Shown here piece after piece: positions 9,767 to 19,789 of a stretch of 64,000 nucleotides of DNA. The DNA is from Gracilibacillus caseinilyticus (GTDB taxonomy: Bacteria; Bacillota; Bacilli; Bacillales; Amphibacillaceae), in assembly GCF_022919115.1 (NCBI RefSeq), contig NZ_CP095072.1, forward strand, positions 3,782,001 through 3,846,000. Reading direction: 5' to 3'. Position 1 is the stretch's first letter, and each line of letters begins with the position of its first letter. Under the pieces are notes generated by a model that made no database searches, was not told the DNA's origin, and saw only the letters and a program-made list of their open reading frames with translations. The translations under genes were made by a program, and so were the position numbers.

Positions 9767-11692
9767 CTATTTATTTCCTAAAACAATGCGAATCTTACTT
9801 CCTTCTTCTACTTTTTCTCCTGCTTCAGGTGATTGATCAATAATATAGTCCCCTTCACCGACAGCATCCACTTCAAGAGAAAGTAGAGATTTTTGCAGTT
9901 CACTTTTCTTCAATCCGACTAAATCAGGGATCTCCACTGGTGATGATTCCGGCCATTGGTATTCCTTTTCAATACCTTCTTTTTGTTTCTCGACACCTAA
10001 CGCACGTAAGCTGTCATCGATAATTGTTCCAACTATTGGTGCTGCCACTACGCCTCCAAATTGGACTGTATCCTTAGGGTTATCGACCGCTACATACACT
10101 ACAATTTCCGGATCATTTGCTGGTGCAAAGCCAATGAATGAAACAATATGATTATTCTCCATATACTGACCATTTTCACCGACTTTTTGTGCTGTACCTG
10201 TCTTCCCACCAACTCGATAGCCTTCCACATAGGCACTGCGCCCAGTACCTTGTGCAACTACAGATTCGAGTGCTTCTCTTACCTTTTTGGACGTTTCAGA
10301 TGAAATAACGCGATTCTTCAACACTGGTTCCGATTCTTTTACCGATTCACCAGTTACCGGGTCAAGAAACGCCTTTGCTACATATGGTTCATATAAATAA
10401 CCGCCATTAACAGCCGCAGATACCGCCATTACTTGCTGAATCGGTGTCACCGAAACCCCTTGACCAAAAGCTGTGGTCGCTAATTCTACTGGGCCCACAT
10501 TATCTATATCAAACAAAATCCCGGATGCCTCTCCTTGGAGATCTATACCTGTTTTTTCTCCGAAACCGAATTGATCAATGTAAGAAAATAAACGTTCTTT
10601 TCCTAACTTTTGCCCCATCACGATGAATCCCGGGTTACAGGAGTTCTGGACAACTTCTAAGAAGGTTTGCTCACCATGACCACCACTTTTCCAGCAATGA
10701 AGATGAGTACCACCTACTTCAATATCTCCGTCATCATGATAATGGTCATTTTCCAAATCGACAAGGTTTTCTTCCAGTGCCGCTGCTAGTGTAATAATCT
10801 TAAAGGTGGAACCAGGCTCATACGTACTCCAAATCGGCAAGTTTCGATTATAAACATCTGCACTGATTTCTTGATAATTTGCCGGGTCAAATGTTGGTCT
10901 AGAAGACATACCTAAAATACTGCCATCCTTCGGATTTACAGCAATAGCAATCGCACCATCCGGATTATATTTTTCTTCTGCAATATCCAGCTCACGTTCA
11001 ATAATTGTTTGCACGCGACTATCAATCGTTAATTGCAGATCATAACCATCCGTAGGCGGCTTATATTTATCGGCCATCTTAGTCATTCGTTTTCCCTTCG
11101 CATCACTATAAAAAGAAAGACTGCCTTCTGTTCCACTCAACATATCATCATATGTTAACTCTAAACCAGTTAAACCTTGATTATCAATACCACTAAACCC
11201 TAGTACATGTGATAAATAGGCGCCATTGGGATAATGCCTGATCGAATCTTCAGCCACATATACCCCTTCTAAATCTAATGTCTGAACAGCGGTTGCCTTT
11301 TCTTCTGATATCTTTCGCCCTTCCGGCTTTAAGATAACGATACGTTCATTTTGTTGGACAGCAGCTAGTACATCTTCACTGGACATGTCGAGTACTTTGG
11401 CCAAAGCTTGTGCTGTGCGGTCAGGATCCGTTATCTGTCTTGGCACAAGCATTACAGTTGGTGCAGATACATTTTCTGCCAACACTTCTTCGTTTCTATC
11501 AACTATTTTTCCTCGCTCTGGTTCGAATACGATATCTCTGCTCCATAATTCATCAGCCTGAGCAATTAAGAAATCAGACCAGATAAATTGGACATACCCT
11601 AATCTGCCTAGGATAATTCCCATTATCACAAATACAATAAGAAACACAGCGACTATTCGGCGTTGTACCATAATATTGGTTACTCGTTTCAT
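9767..11692 (-). CDS. spoVD: Sporulation-specific penicillin-binding protein SpoVD
   Basis: Class B transpeptidase of 641 residues, needed for spore cortex synthesis with SpoVE. It has a short cytoplasmic N-terminus and one membrane helix (about 11-30), the dimerisation domain, and the transpeptidase domain with active-site STFK at 295-298, SCN at 351-353 and KTG at 497-499. A single PASTA domain ends the protein (about 587-641). Length and the single PASTA match B. subtilis SpoVD (646 residues), which separates it from the neighbouring pbpB product. Confidence 0.95.
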   Translation of the reverse strand: MKRVTNIMVQRRIVAVFLIVFVIMGIILGRLGYVQFIWSDFLIAQADELWSRDIVFEPERGKIVDRNEEVLAENVSAPTVMLVPRQITDPDRTAQALAKVLDMSSEDVLAAVQQNERIVILKPEGRKISEEKATAVQTLDLEGVYVAEDSIRHYPNGAYLSHVLGFSGIDNQGLTGLELTYDDMLSGTEGSLSFYSDAKGKRMTKMADKYKPPTDGYDLQLTIDSRVQTIIERELDIAEEKYNPDGAIAIAVNPKDGSILGMSSRPTFDPANYQEISADVYNRNLPIWSTYEPGSTFKIITLAAALEENLVDLENDHYHDDGDIEVGGTHLHCWKSGGHGEQTFLEVVQNSCNPGFIVMGQKLGKERLFSYIDQFGFGEKTGIDLQGEASGILFDIDNVGPVELATTAFGQGVSVTPIQQVMAVSAAVNGGYLYEPYVAKAFLDPVTGESVKESEPVLKNRVISSETSKKVREALESVVAQGTGRSAYVEGYRVGGKTGTAQKVGENGQYMENNHIVSFIGFAPANDPEIVVYVAVDNPKDTVQFGGVVAAPIVGTIIDDSLRALGVEKQKEGIEKEYQWPESSPVEIPDLVGLKKSELQKSLLSLEVDAVGEGDYIIDQSPEAGEKVEEGSKIRIVLGNK

Positions 11693-11772
11693 GACATTAC
11701 TCCTTTATACGCAAGAAACTGTTTGTCCCAATATATGATTTTAAACGGATGAATAGAACACTGTGTCTGTTG

Positions 11773-13956
11773 TTACTCTTCTTCGCTTGTCTCTTCCGAT
11801 TCGTTCGATGCTTGTGGCTGTTCAAGTTCAACCATCACATAATCTCCTTCATTTAATGCAGCACCTTTTTCAATACTTTGCTTGGTGACATAGCCGTCAC
11901 CAACCCATTCCACATCTAAATCCAGGAAGTCCCTGAATGCCAATACTTCTCTAAAAGCCCAATCTGTCATATCCGGCATTGTTAAGTTATCGGTAGCGAC
12001 AAAAACAGTCTGTCTCGATGTTAGTTTCGTCCCTGGTTTGAGGTTGACTTTCGTAACTTTCTCACCATCACCTATCACAATTGGATCGATACCTAACTCT
12101 TTCAGCTTCGACACATAGTTTTCTGTACTGCTGCCATCCCACTCGGGCATCTCTACTACTTTAACTGGTTCAGAAGCTTCTTTATCCGGTGCAATGTTTA
12201 AGTATTTTAAACTATTTTCCATCACATTTTTAAATACGAAGGAAACAGGTGCTGAACCTGACTCTGTATCTTTCAGCTTCGGCTCTTTGACCGAAACATA
12301 CATAATCAGCTCTGGATCATCAGCTGGTGCCATCCCTAAGAACGAAAAGATGTAGCCTTCTCTTCCTGTTTTATACTTGCCTGTCTCTGAGTCTACAAAA
12401 TTAGCGGTTCCTGTTTTTCCAGCAACAGTATAATCACTTAGATTATAAATATTATGTCCAGTCCCTTTCTCAGAAGTAATGACTGTCTCCAATACGTCCA
12501 ATGTCTGTTGTGCTGTATCTGCTGAGATAGGCTGCCCTACCATTTCCGGTTCATTTTGAGAAATTACTTCCTTGGTATCATGATCAACGGTCTTATCAAT
12601 GATATATGGTTTTAGCATTTTACCATCGTTGGCAATGGCGGTAGCTGCCTTCATTAGTTGGATTGGCGTTACAGTAGTACCTTGTCCAAAGGCGGTTGTC
12701 ACTTTTTCATCCACCCAATTATATAAAATCGTACCTGGTACTTCGCCTGGTAAATCGATGCCTGTTTTTTGATCAAAATCAAACGCGTTTAGATACTCCA
12801 GGAATCGCTCGTGTCCAATTTTTTCGTAGGCTAACTTCGCTGCCGCTACGTTGGAAGAACGTTGTATACCTTCTAGATAACTGATCTCTCCCCAACCACG
12901 TCGACCATTATGATCACCAATTGTTTGTGCTTTTTCATTTGCTTTGTATGTTCCCGACATATACGTATCGTTCGGGTTCCAAACCCCTTCTTCAATTGCA
13001 GACGCTAGTGTGAACACCTTCATTGTCGATCCTGGTTCAATTGGTGTGGCAATGACATCATTATACCAGTTGCCCACATCCCCGAGATCATTCGGATTGT
13101 ATGTTGGTCTGTTACTCATTGCCATCACTTCACCCGTCTTAGCATTCATCACAACGGCTGTCATTCGTGATGGTTCATATTCTTCCTCTACTTGGGACAT
13201 AGCATCCTCGAGCAATGTTTGCACCTTCTGATCAAGTGTTAAATAGACATCATCACCATTTTCAGGCTGATTAATGACTTCTTTTGGGTTTAATAGTTTC
13301 ATATTGAAATTGTCACGTTGATACGATATCGACCCGTCTTTTCCTGTTAAACTATCATTCATTAACCCTTCGATTCCGTTTATACCGACAATCTGGTCTT
13401 CCTTCTTATCCGTCAATCCAATAGTATGGGAAGCAAATACACCATTTGGATAGTAACGGATCGGTTCTTCAATAAAATTGAGCCCTGGAAGCTCTAATGC
13501 TTCGATCTCTTCTTTTTGCTCTTGATTAAGTTCTCTGGCTTGCTGACCAAATTCCACTTGAAACATGTCATTTTCCACACCGCTGTTTAATCGGTCTTTG
13601 ATATCCTGCTCATCCATTTCTAAAATGGGAGCAAGCTTTTCGGCAGTTTTATCTATATCCTTCACATGTCTGGGTTTTGTCGGACTTGTTGTATAGCTTT
13701 CATCGACAATCGCATATAACCGGTAGACAACATGTTCCTGCGCCAAAGCCATACCATTTCGGTCATAGATTGTACCACGTTTCGCCGGAATACTATACTG
13801 ATTAGTCCTTTTTTCATCAGCAAGTTCCTGAATCGACACGCCGCTCACTTCACCAGCAATTTCGATATATAAAAACCTGCCTGCAATAATAAGAAACAGC
13901 AATGAAAAAATGATCATCCATACGGTTGGCATGATTTTTGTTATTCTACTTTTCAT
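11773..13956 (-). CDS. pbpB: Penicillin-binding protein 2B (class B transpeptidase)
   Basis: Essential septal transpeptidase partnering FtsW. The 727-residue product has one N-terminal membrane helix (about 11-30), a dimerisation domain, and the transpeptidase with STMK at 310-313, SSN at 367-369 and KTG at 514-516. Two PASTA-like repeats at about 597-720 are followed by an acidic Ser/Glu tail. It starts 10 bp after ftsL in the conserved order rsmH-ftsL-pbpB-spoVD. Confidence 0.95.
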   Translation of the reverse strand: MKSRITKIMPTVWMIIFSLLFLIIAGRFLYIEIAGEVSGVSIQELADEKRTNQYSIPAKRGTIYDRNGMALAQEHVVYRLYAIVDESYTTSPTKPRHVKDIDKTAEKLAPILEMDEQDIKDRLNSGVENDMFQVEFGQQARELNQEQKEEIEALELPGLNFIEEPIRYYPNGVFASHTIGLTDKKEDQIVGINGIEGLMNDSLTGKDGSISYQRDNFNMKLLNPKEVINQPENGDDVYLTLDQKVQTLLEDAMSQVEEEYEPSRMTAVVMNAKTGEVMAMSNRPTYNPNDLGDVGNWYNDVIATPIEPGSTMKVFTLASAIEEGVWNPNDTYMSGTYKANEKAQTIGDHNGRRGWGEISYLEGIQRSSNVAAAKLAYEKIGHERFLEYLNAFDFDQKTGIDLPGEVPGTILYNWVDEKVTTAFGQGTTVTPIQLMKAATAIANDGKMLKPYIIDKTVDHDTKEVISQNEPEMVGQPISADTAQQTLDVLETVITSEKGTGHNIYNLSDYTVAGKTGTANFVDSETGKYKTGREGYIFSFLGMAPADDPELIMYVSVKEPKLKDTESGSAPVSFVFKNVMENSLKYLNIAPDKEASEPVKVVEMPEWDGSSTENYVSKLKELGIDPIVIGDGEKVTKVNLKPGTKLTSRQTVFVATDNLTMPDMTDWAFREVLAFRDFLDLDVEWVGDGYVTKQSIEKGAALNEGDYVMVELEQPQASNESEETSEEE

Positions 13957-13966
13957 TTAAAAACAC

Positions 13967-14347
13967 CTAATCTGTCACTTCACTTGCTTGCTTTACTTGT
14001 GTGTTTTGTACTTTTAGACCATGTTCTTTTGCGTTTGCGATGATGCGCTCTGGTTGGCTTAACTCTTTCACTTTATACGTTAAGTTGGCATTATGTACGC
14101 TTTGCTCTTCGATCTGTGTATTGAGAGTATCAATATTTCGATTTAATTGATCAAGAGAAGAACTATAAGTAACAATGTAAGTAGAAAAGCTAAGAGTGAT
14201 GGCGGCAAACAAAATATACATAAACTTTTCTCCACGCGTTACCCAACGCTTCTGTACTTTTACCTTCTTTCTTACAACATTCGGTTGTTGAACCGGATGT
14301 TGTACTTGTTCTTGCGAATGAAAGACTCTTGCGTGTTGACTACTCAT
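13967..14347 (-). CDS. ftsL: Cell division protein FtsL
   Basis: Small bitopic divisome protein (126 residues) that forms a complex with DivIB and DivIC. A glutamine-rich and basic cytoplasmic segment of about 40 residues is followed by a membrane helix (about 43-62) and an extracellular leucine-zipper-like coiled coil (about 65-100). GGGTGG stands before the ATG. Sequence conservation in this family is low; the call rests on architecture and position between rsmH and pbpB. Confidence 0.9.
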   Translation of the reverse strand: MSSQHARVFHSQEQVQHPVQQPNVVRKKVKVQKRWVTRGEKFMYILFAAITLSFSTYIVTYSSSLDQLNRNIDTLNTQIEEQSVHNANLTYKVKELSQPERIIANAKEHGLKVQNTQVKQASEVTD

Positions 14348-14362
14348 CGTTTTTCCACCCTT

Positions 14363-15322
14363 CTAATGATAATTTTCTTCTTTATCTTCTTTTACTTTTT
14401 CAACTATTCGGAGTTTCGCTGATCTCGAACGTCTGTTTTCATCCAATTCCTCTTGTGAAGGCAATAAAGGTTTCCGATTTACCAGTTTAAATGCTGGCTG
14501 GAATTCCTCAGGTATAATCGGAATATTCTTCGGAACCTGCTTACTTGAACTCCATTGCTTAAAAGTCTGCTTACAAATACGGTCCTCTAAAGAGTGGAAC
14601 GTAATAACAGAGATTCTACCGCCTACCGTAAGGAGTTTTCCTGCCTGGTTTAATGCATCTTCAAACACTTGCAACTCATCGTTCACTGCGATTCGGATAG
14701 CTTGAAAAATACGTTTGGCGGGATGTCCGCCTTTTCTTCGTGCAGGAGCCGGAATAGCTTCTTTGATTATCTCGACTAATTCGTAAGTTGTTTGGATCGG
14801 GGATTCCATACGGTGAGCTTCTATTTTACGCGCGATTTGCTTCGAAAATTTTTCTTCACCGTACCGAAAGAAAATCCTTACTAAATCTCCATATGACCAA
14901 TGATTAACAACGTCATATGCGGATATTTCACCACTTTGGTTCATACGCATATCTAACGGAGCATCATGTTGATAACTAAAACCTCGTTCACCTCGATCTA
15001 GTTGCGGTGAGGAGACTCCTAAATCAAACAGCACGCCATTGACTTGATTTATCTGCAATTGCTGCAATTCATCTTCCAAATAGCGAAAATTCTGTTGAAC
15101 AAAGGTAATCTTACTCTGATATTCGCTCAATCGGTCTTTTGCAGCTTTTATGGCGTCTTCATCTTGGTCAAATGCAATCAAACGTCCAGCATAACTTAAT
15201 TGCTTCACTATGTATTCAGAGTGGCCACCACCACCTAAAGTGCAATCCACGTAAATACCGTTCGGATCAACATTAAGACCATTGACGGTTTCTTCTTTTA
15301 ATACCGTATAATGTCCAAACAT
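14363..15322 (-). CDS. rsmH: 16S rRNA (cytosine(1402)-N4)-methyltransferase RsmH (MraW)
   Basis: SAM-dependent methyltransferase acting on C1402 of 16S rRNA. The 319-residue protein has the SAM motif [11 protein letters not shown] at about 25-35, the [10 protein letters not shown] motif, RGFSYQ, and the C-terminal FHSLEDR segment. GAGGAGTAACTCC precedes the ATG. It lies 23 bp downstream of mraZ and 15 bp before ftsL, the usual start of the dcw operon. Confidence 0.96.
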   Translation of the reverse strand: MFGHYTVLKEETVNGLNVDPNGIYVDCTLGGGGHSEYIVKQLSYAGRLIAFDQDEDAIKAAKDRLSEYQSKITFVQQNFRYLEDELQQLQINQVNGVLFDLGVSSPQLDRGERGFSYQHDAPLDMRMNQSGEISAYDVVNHWSYGDLVRIFFRYGEEKFSKQIARKIEAHRMESPIQTTYELVEIIKEAIPAPARRKGGHPAKRIFQAIRIAVNDELQVFEDALNQAGKLLTVGGRISVITFHSLEDRICKQTFKQWSSSKQVPKNIPIIPEEFQPAFKLVNRKPLLPSQEELDENRRSRSAKLRIVEKVKEDKEENYH

Positions 15323-15345
15323 GGAGTTACTCCTCTCTTGGTGTC

Positions 15346-15777
15346 TTATAAATCAAAATCCATCATGTTTTCTGCAATTTCAGCAAACGATTCTTCTGAT
15401 ACATCGACAAATTCATTCCATTTTTCTTCTGCCCAGAACTCTACTCGGTTGGATACACCGATTACTGCACATTCTTTTTCAATTCCTGCATATTTGCGCA
15501 ATGGAGCTGGTATGTTTATTCTTCCCTGCTTGTCCAGTTCGCATTCAACTGCACCTGAAAAGAAAAACCTGGTGAATGCGCGGGCATCTTTTTTTGTTAA
15601 TGGTAATTTTTTGAGTTTTTCTTCCAGTTGGTGCCATTCGTTCATTGGGTATGCAAACAAACATTGATCTAATCCACGGGTAACGACAAATTGCTCTCCC
15701 AGATTCTCACGGAACTTGGAAGGAACAATAATACGCCCTTTTGTATCAATGTTATGCTGATATTCTCCCATGAACAT
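15346..15777 (-). CDS. mraZ: Transcriptional regulator MraZ
   Basis: AbrB-like DNA-binding protein that controls the dcw operon it heads. The start was set at [15 protein letters not shown], preceded by AAGGTGGG; an upstream in-frame reading adds 15 residues that do not match the family. The product is 143 residues with two repeated MraZ domains, each with the D-x-K-G-R signature (DTKGR and DKQGR). GTGG repeats at 10-bp spacing lie upstream and are likely its own operator. Confidence 0.95.
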   Translation of the reverse strand: MFMGEYQHNIDTKGRIIVPSKFRENLGEQFVVTRGLDQCLFAYPMNEWHQLEEKLKKLPLTKKDARAFTRFFFSGAVECELDKQGRINIPAPLRKYAGIEKECAVIGVSNRVEFWAEEKWNEFVDVSEESFAEIAENMMDFDL

Positions 15778-15808
15778 ACCATAGCACCCACCTTCTACCC
15801 TTATCGTA

Positions 15809-15832
15809 CCACATTCCCCCACTTTCCTCCAC
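15809..15832 (-). promoter_or_regulatory. Likely MraZ operator: three GTGG boxes at exact 10-bp spacing
   Basis: On the minus strand GTGG occurs at 15832-15829, 15822-15819 and 15812-15809. They are separated by AGGAAA and GGGAAT and start about 32 bp before the mraZ ATG. MraZ proteins are known to bind short G-rich direct repeats at 10-11-bp spacing in their own promoter, so this array is the expected autoregulatory site. Confidence 0.7.
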
Positions 15833-16061
15833 TAAAACTTCAAAAAAATAACTATTTTTTAAAAAAGCTTGTGATATAGCGGTTTAAACCAGCTCTTGCC
15901 AGGAAGTTTGATAACCAATTCACTCGTATTTTCCCTGAGAAAGTGGGGTTCCGGATAAGAAATAACCGAAAAGGTGGCGGAAAGTGGTACAGGTTCAATC
16001 AGATATTGCAACTCCCTAGAACACAAGCAAATTCTGCAACCTAACACAACACGACTGTTAC

Positions 16062-16159
16062 TTGCCGCAGGATGCGAAGTGGTTGGCTGGAGCGGTCTCC
16101 CATCACATGAATCATTTCAAAATTACCACATAGCCACTTGACGTAATCCGCATTATAAG
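16062..16159 (+). repeat. Modular palindromic repeat, copy 1 (right end only)
   Basis: Truncated copy of the family described in the findings. It has the right half of the B palindrome (GCAGGATGCGAAGTGGTTGG, then GGAGCGGT), the subterminal stretch TTTCAAAATTACCACA and the end CGTAATCCGCATTATAAG. The left terminal repeat and left arm are missing. It lies between mraZ and bshC, just before the bshC terminator. The preceding 15850-16060 holds no gene I recognise. Confidence 0.75.
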
Positions 16160-16178
16160 AACCAATTCTTACCCATTA

Positions 16179-16213
16179 AAAAAAGACAATCGGTTTTTTA
16201 CCGATTGTCTTCT
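16179..16213 (-). terminator. Rho-independent terminator of bshC
   Basis: AAGACAATCGGT pairs with ACCGATTGTCTT across a 5-nt loop, and the minus strand continues into seven T. It lies just after the bshC stop. Confidence 0.85.
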
Positions 16214-16216
16214 TGT

Positions 16217-17842
16217 TTATACATAAACGATATAATGCTGTTCTTTCCAATCAAATGGATAATGATTAATTTCACGGAGCCAGTCAGATCCGTTCTGGTT
16301 GATAAAATAGATAATATTCCACATCCGCTCCTGCAGCCCACCTTCTGGCTTTAAATGAAGCTGGATGTAGTCGAATTCTTGTAAACTAAACTGATATTTT
16401 TTTGACAGCTCCTGATTCAACCTGTTAGTCAATTCATCCACGCGATTTAGTAGTAACTGTTTATTTTTTTCTGCGTATTGCTGCACATCATCAGACAATG
16501 CCTTTGCAGCACCTTGAATCGGCTGGTGACCTTGCGAAATCATTTGCTTCAATTGTTCCGTCATTTCCCCAATTGGCACTTGCTGCTGAGCAGCTAACCA
16601 ATTCTGTTTGTAGGAGTGTACTCTCCCATTAATCGCAGCAGTTGTGGCAATATTATATTTTGCTAGCAGTTTCTCTACACGCTCTTCTATCAGAGTCAAT
16701 GACACTCTAGGTAGTACCGGAGGCATCGTTAATGAGATGCTGTGAAAAGCATTTTTCAACAAGGACCAGTATGCTGCTTCACTCGGACCTGCAAAAAAAG
16801 CCAAGGTAGGGAAAAGCATTTCCTGCATCAAGGGTCTCGTCACGACGTTGTTACTCAATCTTTCTGGCTCTTTTTCGGCAATGTGCAATAATTGTTCCGT
16901 TGAATACCTACATTCACCGTTTTTCCCAACCCATATATCATCTCCAGCTTTCTGCAAAAGCACTCTGTCGCCATGCTCTTCTATAAACAAATGCGCGTCT
17001 TGTTCACCTGTATCAACGCTTACGTGATATCCTTTCGTTCTCATCGATTGTAACGAATGGTATGCATGCTGACTAATGTTCTTCTGATTATTTATAATCG
17101 TTTGAAAATAAGGTATTTCTAATTTCCGTAATTTCGGATTCCCTGAATCAATCAATATAATGCCAGTATCCTCAAATAATTCATGTATAAAGGAAGCGAA
17201 AAAATCAACAAAAGTAAGTGATTGTTCAATTTTATGCTCTAAGTTCTGGAATAATTTTTTCGTATAGGCTGTTTCCCGAAGCGCTCTGAATGTAGTTCTC
17301 AACCAAGCTCGTGCAGTTTCCTTGTCGAGCGTACGATTTGATACCGACACCTTCTCCTTCAAAGGATTGGTAATCGGGAACTTATGTAATTTCGTTGCTT
17401 CTGGCAAAAATATATGATTGACCTCATCGAAATCATGATCTTCACCCGCAATCCAGAACACAGGTAAAACTGGAACATTCAGTCGTTTTTCTTGTTCTTT
17501 CGCAAACGATAATATCGATATGATCTTATTGATAGTATACAACGGTCCTGTTAAAATCCCAGCCTGTTGCCCTCCAATGACCACAACACTTTCGGGATTT
17601 TTTAGCTTTTCTATGTTCTGACTTGTTAAAGCAGATGCAGACCAAGCTTGGTTCATGTCCTTTAACAAGTCAGAAAGAACATCTCTTTGAAATGAACGTT
17701 CATTCAAATCTGCGAGACGCTGCTCGTATACATCATTGTCATACGGATCATAATCAAAATGATCTAACAGTCCTTCAACACCATTTTGATAATCGGATAA
17801 AAATTTATTTTGAAAATCGAGTCTATGGGATTCGATGCGCAT
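16217..17842 (-). CDS. bshC: Bacillithiol biosynthesis cysteine-adding enzyme BshC
   Basis: Putative cysteine ligase for the last step of bacillithiol synthesis, joining cysteine to GlcN-malate. The 541-residue length is close to B. subtilis YllA/BshC. Recognisable segments are VVIGGQQAGILTGPLYTINK (about residues 87-106), PVFWIAGEDHDFDEVNH and FAGPSEAAYW. The C-terminal third is rich in helix and probably contains a coiled coil. In Bacilli it neighbours the mraZ end of the dcw cluster, as here. A terminator follows directly. Confidence 0.94.
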   Translation of the reverse strand: MRIESHRLDFQNKFLSDYQNGVEGLLDHFDYDPYDNDVYEQRLADLNERSFQRDVLSDLLKDMNQAWSASALTSQNIEKLKNPESVVVIGGQQAGILTGPLYTINKIISILSFAKEQEKRLNVPVLPVFWIAGEDHDFDEVNHIFLPEATKLHKFPITNPLKEKVSVSNRTLDKETARAWLRTTFRALRETAYTKKLFQNLEHKIEQSLTFVDFFASFIHELFEDTGIILIDSGNPKLRKLEIPYFQTIINNQKNISQHAYHSLQSMRTKGYHVSVDTGEQDAHLFIEEHGDRVLLQKAGDDIWVGKNGECRYSTEQLLHIAEKEPERLSNNVVTRPLMQEMLFPTLAFFAGPSEAAYWSLLKNAFHSISLTMPPVLPRVSLTLIEERVEKLLAKYNIATTAAINGRVHSYKQNWLAAQQQVPIGEMTEQLKQMISQGHQPIQGAAKALSDDVQQYAEKNKQLLLNRVDELTNRLNQELSKKYQFSLQEFDYIQLHLKPEGGLQERMWNIIYFINQNGSDWLREINHYPFDWKEQHYIVYV

Positions 17843-17936
17843 TACTGAACTGCTCCTTTATTTATCAATATATACAATAGTAATCCACTAGTATTGTACA
17901 TAAAGCAAGCGATAAAAGCACATAATTTGTTTATGC

Positions 17937-18332
17937 TTATGACAGATCAATAAATACAACACTAATTTGATAAAATAATCCATAACAGACAGAGATAATA
18001 TGTAAGACGAAAAACAATAAAAAGGTCGACTTCCAAAACCGTTTGCATACTTGGCGAAAGACGATATCAGTATATCTCTTCCAATGAATATAAACACAAA
18101 TCATCAGAATAACAATAAGAATTAATGCGATGTATCCCATAGGATTTACTGAAAAAATAGAATAAATAATAGCTGCAACAGACCCAACATACAAAACCGT
18201 AGTTGAATCGATGGCAAAATGAAAGGAGAATTTCCGCTTTTTCACTAGTCTATAGGTCAATATGTATACAAGTAAGGTTATAACTGTGGGTAATGTTACC
18301 ATTAACGCAAATAAATAATAAAAACCTTCCAC
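17937..18332 (-). CDS. DUF3397 family membrane protein
   Basis: Predicted integral membrane protein of 131 residues with four hydrophobic helices and short basic loops. It resembles the DUF3397 family often found beside bshC in Bacillaceae; the role is unknown. GTG at 18332 was chosen because AAAGGAGG lies seven bases upstream; a reading 14 codons longer starts inside a region without a ribosome site. About 94 bp separates it from bshC. Confidence 0.7.
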   Translation of the reverse strand: MEGFYYLFALMVTLPTVITLLVYILTYRLVKKRKFSFHFAIDSTTVLYVGSVAAIIYSIFSVNPMGYIALILIVILMICVYIHWKRYTDIVFRQVCKRFWKSTFLLFFVLHIISVCYGLFYQISVVFIDLS

Positions 18333-18502
18333 TTCCACTCCTCCTTTCGACTCAACAACTGCATAACCAACCATTACTTTTGGTTTGTTCCTTTATATTA
18401 TATAGGACTTTTTCACTCATGCAAGTCCATATACGAAATTCCTCTTCATAATATGCTGTATCCAAATTCCCGATTAAGGAACAATTAAAACTAGTTTCAT
18501 GT

Positions 18503-18530
18503 AAAAAACCTCATCAAGTCGATGAGGTTT
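18503..18530 (-). terminator. Terminator after the rsfA-like gene
   Basis: AACCTCATC and GATGAGGTT form a perfect 9-bp stem with a 5-nt loop; the minus strand continues into a T-tract. Confidence 0.8.
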
Positions 18531-18543
18531 CTTCACGTATGAA

Positions 18544-18996
18544 TTATGATTGCTTTAGCTTTTCCATCGCATGATATACGGAATCAGTAAAACTTTTATA
18601 TTTCGTAATAGACTCTTTTAATTGTTGATTTTCCGCAATCATCGACTGCAATTCTTCCTGCTGACTATTATCCTGATAAAATTTTTGCAACTGCTCTAAG
18701 GTTTGAATTACTTCATGAATATTGGGCTGCTCTTGTGATGACATACTCACGTTCTTCTGGGTCGTAAATGTAATTTTTTTTCGATTTTGTTTGGCTAAGT
18801 GAATGGCTTCCTCATATTGCTTACGTAATGTTGCATTCCAACGAAATCCGCAAGCTGCAGCAGTTCGGGATAATTGCTTGCCCACTTCTTTAAATGCTTC
18901 TAATTGTGTATTTCCTTCTCGGATAAACCGTAATACTGTTTCTGCAAGCAATACATCTTCATCACTTGACCAGGCATCCTGACGATTTCCTTGCAC
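18544..18996 (-). CDS. ylbO: RsfA-family (Myb/SANT-like) transcriptional regulator, YlbO-like
   Basis: 150-residue regulator of the RsfA family, which tunes prespore transcription during sporulation in B. subtilis. The N-terminal Myb/SANT-like domain spans about residues 4-65 ([17 protein letters not shown], then [19 protein letters not shown]), and the C-terminal half is a coiled coil. GTG at 18996 was chosen because of AGGAGGTGG upstream and because RQDAW begins the family-conserved part. The B. subtilis counterpart ylbO also lies by rpmF. The neighbouring ylbP and panE of B. subtilis are not present. Confidence 0.82.
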   Translation of the reverse strand: MQGNRQDAWSSDEDVLLAETVLRFIREGNTQLEAFKEVGKQLSRTAAACGFRWNATLRKQYEEAIHLAKQNRKKITFTTQKNVSMSSQEQPNIHEVIQTLEQLQKFYQDNSQQEELQSMIAENQQLKESITKYKSFTDSVYHAMEKLKQS

Positions 18997-19182
18997 AGCT
19001 CCACCTCCTCTATTCTTGATATAATGTATGCAAATAATAGAAGAGATAGACATATTGTTTTTTAAGAAAAAAAGACTATTTCAATTTAAACCATCTTCCA
19101 CCTAACTGTTTTTTCATTCGTTATCTTACTACTGGCTATTTTTTCAGCAAGCCTGCCTTACCCTATTATTAATCAATTTAAA

Positions 19183-19462
19183 TATAAATAATACAGATTA
19201 TGTTAACTAGCGTTGGGACCATGTTGATATATTGTGTGTGTGCTGGAATACCGCTCCCGGCCAACCACTTCGTGTCCTGCGGAGCACGGCTGAAGCTAAC
19301 TTTGTGAAGAAGATTGCTTCACAAAGTGGATCTTCAGCCCCTGCACGTCCCGCGGGAGTCTACGTGGTTGGCCTACGCTATTGTTTGAGTTCTACAACGG
19401 ATGCAAGAGAATGCATACGGGTCTGTTTATACCGTTCCGCTTTACATAATCCGTATTTTAAG
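19183..19462 (+). repeat. Modular palindromic repeat, copy 2
   Basis: About 280 bp between the rsfA-like gene and rpmF. It contains a left end AATACAGATTATGTTAAC, the B palindrome (CGGCCAACCACTTCGTG paired with CTACGTGGTTGGCCTACG) and inside it the type-I hairpin GCTGAAGCTAACTTTGTGAA / TTCACAAAGTGGATCTTCAG. It finishes with linker remnants (TTCTACAACGGATGC) and the right end ACATAATCCGTATTTTAAG. The A module is absent. Confidence 0.85.
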
Positions 19463-19527
19463 AAACGATACTCTTATTCTCTCAATCTTCGGCACTTCTG
19501 TCTTTTGCTTTACTTTGTTCAGAAACA

Positions 19528-19565
19528 AAAAAATAGTGCAGGAGATCTCTTCTCCTGCACTATTT
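19528..19565 (-). terminator. Terminator of rpmF
   Basis: A perfect 15-bp stem (AAATAGTGCAGGAGA with its complement) and 4-nt loop, followed on the minus strand by TTTTTTT. It lies 20 bp after the rpmF stop. Confidence 0.85.
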
Positions 19566-19583
19566 GCTGTACAACATATCTAA

Positions 19584-19757
19584 TTATTGTTCTACTACTT
19601 GTTTGCCATCATATTGTCCACATGATTTACAAACATGGTGTGGTTTTGTTAGTTCGCCACAGTTAGAACATTCTACCATTCCTGGTACGTGTAATTTTTT
19701 ATGAGTACGACGTTGGTTTTTTACCTTTTTTGAAGTTCTTTGCTTAGGTACTGCCAT
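19584..19757 (-). CDS. rpmF: 50S ribosomal protein L32
   Basis: 57-residue zinc-ribbon form of L32. The N-terminus [20 protein letters not shown] is diagnostic, and four cysteines (C30, C33, C43, C46) form the zinc site. A GGAGGTGT ribosome site precedes the ATG. It lies 32 bp after yceD, the conserved yceD-rpmF pair, and is closed by a strong terminator. Confidence 0.97.
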   Translation of the reverse strand: MAVPKQRTSKKVKNQRRTHKKLHVPGMVECSNCGELTKPHHVCKSCGQYDGKQVVEQ

Positions 19758-19789
19758 CCGTTACACCTCCTTTAAAGAGAAGTAAAGAA

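Noticed and set aside
15859..16047. 62-residue minus-strand frame between mraZ and bshC
   Set aside because: No ribosome site, no family recognised, and it overlaps GTGG boxes. A remnant is possible but cannot be supported.
19232..19666. 144-residue open frame on the plus strand
   Set aside because: It runs through repeat copy 2, the rpmF terminator and antisense to rpmF; low-complexity composition and no ribosome site. A by-product of the repeat.
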